This document shows, one piece after another, positions 57,628 to 64,000 of a stretch of 64,000 bases of DNA. This DNA is from Anisodus tanguticus (taxonomy: Eukaryota > Streptophyta > Magnoliopsida > Solanales > Solanaceae). The stretch covers positions 14,876,501 to 14,940,500 of the forward strand of contig CM067551.1 of NCBI GenBank assembly GCA_034509755.1, given 5' to 3'. Positions within the stretch are counted from its first letter, which is position 1, and every line of letters starts with the position of its first letter. A program made the translations under genes and the position numbers. A model generated the notes under the pieces. It searched no databases. It saw nothing but the letters and a program-made list of their open reading frames with translations, and was not told the DNA's origin.

Positions 57628-58805
57628 ATCATACAAACGATAGTCGAATTTGTCTTGACCATAACCAATGCAGATACACTGTCTAATTTTAACTTCCAGC
57701 TTTGACCTCTCATCCTTAGGAACATGCACAAATGTCTTACACTCAAAAACTCTTAAATGAGCATAAGAGACATCCTTACCAAACCAAACTCTATTAGGGA
57801 CATTACCATACAAAGCAACAGTAGGAGATAAATTGATAACATAGGCAACAATATTAAGTGTTTCTGTCTAAAATGAATCTGGCAACTTAGCATATGAAAG
57901 CAAACATCTAACCCTATCAACTAGGTTCTATTCATCATCTCTGCTAAATCATTTAACTAAGGACTCTTGGGAGGAGTTTTCTGATGTTGAATATTCTGCT
58001 CTCTGCAATAATTATCAAAAGAACCAATATATTCATCACCATTCTGAGCGGATGCATTTTAGTTTCTTCCATGACTGTCTCTCAACCAGATCCTGAAAAG
58101 TCTTGAACACACCAAGTACTTGATCTTTGGACTTCAAATGATATATCCAGAGTTTGCGAGAATGATCATCAATAAAAGGCACAAAGTAAAGTGCACCACC
58201 AAGAGAACTTACTTTAAAAGGACCACACAAATCAGAATGTACCAACTCCAGCAAATTAAGCTTTCGTGAAGGCGAATGACTCTGAAAAAAAACTCTTTTC
58301 TATTTTCCGGTTAAACAATGAGCACATCTCTTTAACTTTACTTGTTTCACTCCAGAAAGCAAATTCTTCTTAGACAAACTATCAATCCCTTTCTCGCTCA
58401 TAAGACTCAACCTTCTATGCCATAACTCTGATGAAGTATCATTCTCTACAAAATTTATTGAGTCTCTACAAATGAAGCCCTGAAATAAGTACAAGTTAGA
58501 TATCTTATCACCTCGAACCACAACTATTGAACCTCTAAGAAGCTTTCACTGGCCACCACCAAGGGTTTGATCATAACCCTCATCATCAAACTTTCCTACA
58601 TAAATTAAATTCAGTCGAACATCTGGAGCATGCTTTACATTGTTAAGAACCAACCTCGAACCATTCTTACTCAAGTAAACTGTACCAATGCCCAATACCT
58701 CAACTTCAATATCATTACCTATTTGTAACATTCCAAAATTACATGGAGTATAAGAAGCTTATTTGGCGTGACATGAGAAGTGGCACCTGAATCCACAAAC
58801 CAGGT
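57457..58805 (-). pseudogene. Copia F protease and integrase, fragmented
   Basis: Around 58740-58805 a frame-shifted DSGATSHVT-type protease motif is recognisable. 58546-58731 holds VLNNVKHAPDVRLNLIYVGK and 58300-58521 the pre-integrase ELWHRRLSLMSEKGI with CAHCLTGK. 58036-58254 starts the integrase core (LELVHSDLCGPF, FIDDHSRKLWIY). The second half of the core decays between 57815 and 58035. 57457-57813 holds the C-terminal domain up to FDYRLYDS, where the SINE insertion begins. Confidence 0.75.
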
Positions 58806-58910
58806 AGACTCATCACAAAATAGATTAATTTCATTTTTACCACAAGCAATAAGAAGATCATTTTCAACAACAATAGCAACACGATTTTCATTATCGCCAT
58901 CCTTCTTTTG

Positions 58911-59613
58911 TTATTTCTGGTCTCTCTTAAAGATGTAGCAATGTTTCTGGATATTCTCTTCCTTGTGACAATAGTGACATGTAATATTCTTGTACCTGAA
59001 TCTTGACTTTCTTCTACTTTTACCTCTAGCATTCTGACCTCTGAAGTTACTTCTCCCCCTGTCTTCAGTAACCAAAACATTGGAGTGTGAAGCTGGATAA
59101 GATGAGGTTTGAGATCTTCTTCGCATCTCTTCATTTAAGATACCACTCTTGACATATTCCATAGTTACAACACCACTAATAGCATAATTAGTCAAAAAAA
59201 AAACTCTTAAGAGTTTTTCAAGAGTCTGCCAGAATATTAAGAAGCCAAAGTCCCTGTACTTCATCATCAAACTTGACACCCATTCCAGATAGCTGGTCAA
59301 GGACACCCTGTAAATCATTAATATGAGCAGAAATATGATTGACCTCTTTGAATTTGATATTCATCAATTGTTTTAGTAGGAACAAATTGTTATTGTCAGT
59401 CTTTGAAGCATAAAGTGTCTCGAGTTTATCCCATAAACTTCTAACATGTGTCTGATTCACATTATGATTACGCACATTATCTTCAACCCATTGTCTGATA
59501 TAACCACAAACATGTACGTGCTTAAATTCCCAATCTTCGTCATTCATAGACTCGGACTTGTTAGAAGCAAACACAGGTAAATGCATTTTCTTGACAAATA
59601 GAAGATCTTTCAT
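58911..59613 (-). pseudogene. Copia F gag with zinc knuckle, frameshifted
   Basis: The frame 59218-59613 holds MNDEDWEFKHVHVCGYIRQW, LWDKLETLYASKTDNNNLFL and FKEVNHISAHINDLQGVLDQ, the copia gag capsid region. After a frameshift, 58911-59318 contains the nucleocapsid knuckle CHYCHKEENIQKHC, a CCHC finger whose Gly position is altered. The true N-terminus is near 59613. Confidence 0.82.
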
Positions 59614-59734
59614 CTTGCCTTTTCAAATATGGTAATTACTATCATTTAAACAAATCATATTGCTCATATTTGTCTCCATCATTCAAATAGATAATCAACG
59701 CAATCAAATACAACCACAATCTCTGATATCACTT

Positions 59735-60491
59735 TGTTGGGAAGAAATGAGCAATAACAAAATTGCACAACAAGGTAAATGCGGAAGGATACCCAAGTCA
59801 AAAAACTTCCCACACTATTTAAACAAGAGGAGCAAACTAATTTCAAGCACAAGCGAATATATGCACAACAACTATACCAACAATAAAATACAAAAGCAAG
59901 CAAAAAATAAATCGAATGCAAGAGACATCAAATTTACGTGAAAATCACCCTTCAATGTGAAGAGGAAACAACCACGGGACCTCCGCCCACAAAAGCTCTA
60001 CTAAAATAAACAAGAGTTACAACAATGTTCTCCAAATGTCTACAACGTCAACGCTAAATACAGAGCAACAAAACATAAAAGATAGCACCAAAACTAGTGA
60101 AGAAAGGAGAGAAATTACCCCAAAAACTAGCTACTATTCGTGCTAGAAAAATAGAGCTACAGACTATAAAATCCAATATTCACCGTTGATATCGAAGAAT
60201 CAGATGTTTAGAACCATCTATTCAAATTTGAGCACGATCTAACGGTTAACGAAATGGCAAATGTTGTTTGAAGCGGACGGCTGTAGCAGATTTTCGATGT
60301 GCGAAAATCAACTTTTGTCTCTCAAGTTTTCTCTCTATATGGCTGCTATAAATTCACTCTTGTGTATATGAAATAAGACCTAAGTTGATCCTATATATAG
60401 TGAGTTTTAAGACAAAAGTGAGCTGGTCCAAATTAGATTGGATTTTATTAATCTAATCCACATAGAAAAGGAAAAACCCAAAAACCCAACA
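59735..60491 (-). repeat. Copia F 5' LTR
   Basis: Partner of 54549-55306. It contains TATATATAGTGAGTTTTA near 60395 in both copies. Confidence 0.9.
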
Positions 60492-60903
60492 ATCAGCATC
60501 TACGTTTAAAGTATTTTGACATAGCTAAACCTAAATTCTATAAACAGAAGCAGAACATATCATGTGTTATTTGGTCAAAACTATTTCGTTCTTGAATTTG
60601 ACATCAATATCAAACACCGATACACTCGCCCCCTTGTGATTTTCAGTAGTGGATACTAAGTAATACCTATAACTAAATCAGATCTCAGTATTTTTTTTCT
60701 CTATGCAGAGAGTAGCATTCTCCGTTACTCAGTCAAGAACTAACTTGAAAAGTCACATACAATATGTATTTTTAATAGTACTATATTGCACTTAAACATG
60801 CTAAGATATCGACGATAATATGTAAATGCTTTTTTTCATTATCTGGGTATGATAAGCAAACGATACCTGAGTAAGAAGAACTAATAATTACAAATTTTGC
60901 TTG
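60492..60903. other. Intergenic DNA between copia F and a hAT element
   Basis: No gene or terminal repeat recognised. It carries the right flank of F without a matching target duplication. Confidence 0.5.
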
Positions 60904-60911
60904 GTTGCATA

Positions 60912-62011
60912 CAGGGGTGGCCAACGGGCCGGGTCGGCCCGGTTCCGCCCCGACACCGCCCCGGTCCCGCCCCAACCCCGATATATTAAAAAAAAATAAT
61001 GGTACCGGGACTCGAACCGGGACGGGACATGATCTCCTCCCGCTCGGACCTGGCCCGCCCTGTCCCGCCAACCCGCCCTAGTCCCGGTCTCGCCCAATCC
61101 CTCCCCTTTGCACAAAATAACCGTTGCACCAACGGTCATTTTATATTTTGGCTGCTTGTGCAATGGCCATTTTTGGCCTCCCCCTACCCCCTTAATATTT
61201 ATTTTTAACTCGTAAGTTATTATATTTACACCTTAACCCAATTTCTCAACTATAAATACCTCATTTTCTCTTCATCTTTCTCACAAATCTTCCTACAATC
61301 TCTCTAATCTCTCAATCTATCTCTCTACAAGTTTACATTGTCTACTAAGTATTCAATTTTATTTATTCATTTGGCAGTGAAGTTGACAACTAGCTTGAGT
61401 ATCTTCTATCGAGCAAAGTTTTAATTTTCAACCTCTCGATTATACGTCGGCGTTTGGTACATTCATTCCTTTATTAAATTATTATTGTTTCTTTATTTTA
61501 TTTAGCGCACTTAATTTCATTATCTTTAACTATTTATTAGCATAATTAAAATAAAAGCAATTACATGTATGTTTAAGGGTAAGGGTAAGATTTCTTCTAG
61601 TAGGGGTAACATGGGCAGGGGTACTTCTTCTAGTCATCCTAGTCCTACTCCTAGACATGATGATTTTGTTGATACTGAACATTTTCCTGAAATACCATTA
61701 GATTTAGACGAGGAGATATTTTCTGAAACTCAACAAGACTTTAATTTAGAAGATGCTCTAGATGACACACCTACTATGTTATTTTTTAAAATTAAGTGCA
61801 AAAAAGAAATATAAAATCCTGTCCCGCCCCGACCCGATCCTGTCCCGCCCCGCTATGACCGGTACCCTTTTCCGACTGGATCGAAATCGGGACGGGATAT
61901 CGGCGAATCCCGCCAGTCCCGCCGGGTACCGATCCCGCCCCACCCCCATCCCTCCCCACCTAGATCCCGCCAAGCCCGTCCCGCCCCGCTTTAGCCCGTT
62001 GGCCACCCCTA
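60912..62011 (+). mobile_element. hAT (RICESLEEPER-like) deletion derivative (1100 bp)
   Basis: The ends CAGGGGTGGCCAACGGGCC and GCCCGTTGGCCACCCCTA are inverted repeats, with the perfect 8-bp duplication GTTGCATA at 60904-60911 and 62012-62019. The sub-terminal regions are GC-rich runs of CCCGCCCCG and CGGTCCCG words. The interior keeps the leader with a hairpin-like CCGTTGCACCAACGGTCATT and the first exon region of the transposase, then jumps to the right end. Perfect ends and duplication suggest a recent, non-autonomous copy. Confidence 0.95.
61569..61814 (+). pseudogene. hAT transposase N-terminus, truncated
   Basis: An 81-aa frame, MFKGKGKISSSRGNMGRGTS onwards, with a Ser/Pro-rich then acidic segment (DLDEEIFSETQQDFNLEDAL). 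It looks like the region ahead of the BED zinc finger in Solanaceae RICESLEEPER-like transposases. The same segment occurs in reverse in the element at 50178-51458. It runs into the GC-rich terminal region and ends, with no BED finger or catalytic core. Confidence 0.6.
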
Positions 62012-62019
62012 GTTGCATA

Positions 62020-62564
62020 TGTTGGAATAAATTGTAGAATATATAAATTGTAGAATATTTGAAAAAGAAAAGAAAATTTTGAGGCGTGAAAATTTACTAT
62101 CTTTAAAAAAATATTGCCCGTATATTCTTTAGGGGATACATACAAATTTCTTCAAGATTTCCTTCAAGCCAAAATATTAGTGCAGAGTGTTTAACCACTT
62201 TTATGGTAACTTTTTTATAGAAGAATAAGAAGAAGACCGTTCCGATAAGGTATCTATTCATGAACATGTGTTTCAATTTTAGATTTAAATTTAAGTTTTA
62301 AATAAACTATACCTATAATAAAAAATAAATACAAAAATTAAAAGAGTCTTTTATTTGAAGGTCCGGCCCGGTCGCCCAAGCCCCTAGTCTAGTTCAAGTC
62401 ATTTTGATTTAAATATATAATACATATTTTATTTTACACAAAATGACACTTGGTGGGCTCACTTATTCAAGTACACATGAAGGGCCAAAGCACTTAAATC
62501 TTTTCTTCTCTTCTTTTCCATCGATGTGGGAAAGTTCCTTCTTACAAGTACAAACTATTCAACA
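62020..62564 (-). repeat. Copia G 3' LTR (left edge tentative)
   Basis: TGTTGG...TTCAACA ends and the adjoining polypurine tract support an LTR of about 545 bp. No second LTR is in the window to confirm it. Confidence 0.45.
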
Positions 62565-62573
62565 ATCCCCTGC

Positions 62574-63156
62574 TAGTTTGTAGTGTTTCACATAATATCA
62601 CGCATCAGAAAGTATCTTAAATAGATTTAAACTTTCTATTAGTGTAAATACTTTATAGTTTGACGAAGTTGATAAGATCCGAAGATTTGAACCACACTTC
62701 ATTACGTCAAACCAAAAATATCACACACATGACATTATTATAGTGGGTAAATAAACCATAACTTGCTTTAGCACTTTGACGGCCATGTGCTACTAATCCT
62801 GACTTCATAAATATTTGTAAGACCAATCCTCGAGATCTTATTTGAAGCGGCACCACTTCAATATTCATATAGGTGAAATTAGACATTGTGTCCCTGTTAC
62901 TTCAGACACTTGCTAATTTCATTAAGAATTAAATCAACTTCTCTTTGTAACAATTTGCATTATAGAGTTTGTCATTATGTCTCTGTTGTAACAGACATTT
63001 AACAACTCCTTACATAATAATAATAAGCAGTACACTGGAATCATGCTATATTTAGGAGATCAGTGCTTTAACAACATAAAATAACTTGTTATTATCCGTT
63101 AAATTTGTATTGTTAGAGTGTATACTAACTCAAAGTTGGGTTCCCATTACTTGTGT
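62574..63156 (-). other. Copia G 3' untranslated interior
   Basis: Non-coding DNA between the RNase H stop (63157) and the polypurine tract. No feature recognised. Confidence 0.5.
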
Positions 63157-63444
63157 TTAGTTTAAGAATTTTAGTCCCATTCCTTCCCAATGTATTTGTA
63201 CAGCATCTCTTTGTAACGCTTTAGTATGTGGATCAACCAGATTCTTGCTTGATCTCACATATACTATAGCTATAGTCCCATTTGTTACTAATTCTCTTAT
63301 ATAAGCATATCTTAAGCTTATATGTGTTGATTTCCCATTATAAATTATATTGTGAGCCACACACATTGTAGTCTCACTATCACAAAATATGGAAATGACT
63401 GACATAGGTTGTGGCCACAATTTTATAACATATTTCTCAGCCAT
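63157..63444 (-). pseudogene. Copia G RNase H C-terminus
   Basis: The 95-aa frame has MSVISIFCDSETTMCVAHN, YNGKSTHISLRYAYIRELVT and VYVRSSKNLVDPHTKALQ, the standard end of copia RNase H (CDS, H-I and D-P-x-TK motifs). It ends MGLKFLN with a stop, typical for Tork-like copia elements. A stop or frameshift separates it from the upstream part of RNase H (about 63450-63660). Confidence 0.85.
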
Positions 63445-63667
63445 TTCGATTCTTTTGCAGCAACCGCTAATGCTATAAATTCATATTTCATTGTAGAATG
63501 GGAAATACAAATTTATTTCTTGGATCTCCAACTAATGGCACGACCCCTAAAGTGAATATACATCCCGTAGTGGATTTATTATCACTAACACTAGTAATCC
63601 AACTTGCGTCAGAAAAACCTTCCAACACAGTAGAAAAACCAATGTAGCATATGCCAAATCGTCTTGT

Positions 63668-63856
63668 TCATTTTAAATATCCAAGTACTCTAGCTATTAC
63701 TTTTCTATGATCATTACTTGGACTACTAGTAAATCTTGAAAGTTTACAAATATCAAATGCTATATCAGGCCTAATATAGTGCATGACATACATCATACTG
63801 CCTATGGCACTTGCATATTTTAGTTGTGCTACAGATCTACCAGTGGTTTTAATCAA
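63668..63856 (-). pseudogene. Copia G RT C-terminal fragment
   Basis: The frame AQLKYASAIGSMMYVMHYIR followed by PDIAFDICKLSRFTSSPSND is the connection between RT and RNase H in copia elements. The RT active site lies further right, beyond or at the window edge. Confidence 0.8.
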
Positions 63857-64000
63857 CTTGATATTAAAGTCACTAGAGTATTTAACTCCTTTATGTCCAA
63901 ATGACTAAATTTGTTTAAATTTTTGTCTATATAATGTAATTGTGATAAAGTCACTTTATTTTCATCTCTTGTAACTTTAATTTCCAAAATAGTATCTACT

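Larger units (their letters stand above)
54549..60491 (-). mobile_element. Ty1/copia retrotransposon F (5.9 kb)
   Basis: LTRs at 54549-55306 (758 bp) and 59735-60491 (757 bp) start TGTCGGGA/TGTTGGGA and end CTAACA/CCAACA. A polypurine tract (AAGAGAGGAGAAT on the minus strand) abuts the left LTR. Next to the right LTR is CTCTGATATCACT, a mutated tRNA-Met primer site complement. The LTRs differ at roughly 15% in the part I compared. I see no matching 5-bp target duplication (CTATG left, ATCAG right). The order gag, protease, integrase, RT, RNase H is present but broken. Confidence 0.92.
62020..64000 (-). mobile_element. Ty1/copia retrotransposon G, 3' part, runs off the window
   Basis: RNase H and RT C-terminal fragments at 63157-63856 lie on the minus strand. 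A polypurine tract (GCAGGGGAT as read on the minus strand, 62565-62573) marks the end of the interior, placing the 3' LTR to its left. The LTR would end TATTCAACA at 62564 and may start at TGTTGGAATAAATT, 62020, directly after the hAT target duplication. The left LTR edge is inference, and the 5' half is outside the window. Confidence 0.7.

Noticed and set aside
60781..62037. GC-rich stretches with many CCCGCCCCG words taken as a CpG island or promoter
   Set aside because: They are the sub-terminal repeats of hAT elements, identical in type at 25390-25550 and 50180-50320.
1..64000. A novel multi-gene system (defence, biosynthesis or similar)
   Set aside because: Beyond the kinase, all recognisable coding sequence belongs to transposable elements or a viral relic; no cluster of host genes is present.

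Overview
This is nuclear DNA of a flowering plant, almost certainly from the nightshade family (Solanaceae) and plausibly Nicotiana. It is AT-rich, has spliced coding sequence, an Au-type SINE, short retroelement tails ending in TTG repeats, hAT elements of a RICESLEEPER-like type, and an old caulimovirus-like (pararetrovirus) insertion. There are no bacterial operons, rRNA, tRNA or CRISPR. I find one host gene that looks intact; nearly everything else is transposable elements, many nested, with boundaries supported by matching target-site duplications (TSDs).

Layout. 359-1518: decayed pogo-like DNA transposon. 3881-16075: three-level nest on the minus strand. Copia A (TSD AGTAT) has a solo LTR, B, in its left LTR (TSD GTTGT), and B is split by copia C, 4964-10036 (TSD TGAAC). 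16121-17420: two unrelated tandem duplications. 18622-19547: solo LTR (TSD AGAAT). 20530-40590: endogenous pararetrovirus remnant, split by the long-LTR retrotransposon E (22339-39274, TSD TTAAA). E carries a hAT deletion derivative in its left LTR and a Tat/Athila-like gypsy element D (32202-38349) in its right LTR.

41440-49814: the host gene, a Raf-like (MAPKKK group C, STY13-like) protein kinase. It has a probable 5'UTR intron holding a Stowaway MITE, two coding exons (43001-43902 and 49475-49814, 413 aa) and a 5.6 kb phase-2 coding intron filled with SINEs, a hAT MITE and a tandem duplication. Downstream: a hAT element (50178-51458), a hAT MITE (51750-52444), a second solo LTR of family B (53041-54498), copia F (54549-60491) with a SINE-like insertion, another hAT element (60912-62011), and the 3' part of copia G running off the window end.

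The copia polyproteins A, C and F are all broken, and each has lost a catalytic aspartate of reverse transcriptase by a different change. The nesting gives a relative history: A before B before C; pararetrovirus before E before D. I see no coherent new multi-gene system. The most interesting points are a viral promoter-like fragment pointing at the kinase gene, the non-coding long-LTR element E, and a 50-bp retroelement insertion with a 17-bp TSD. Percent identities are counts by eye.
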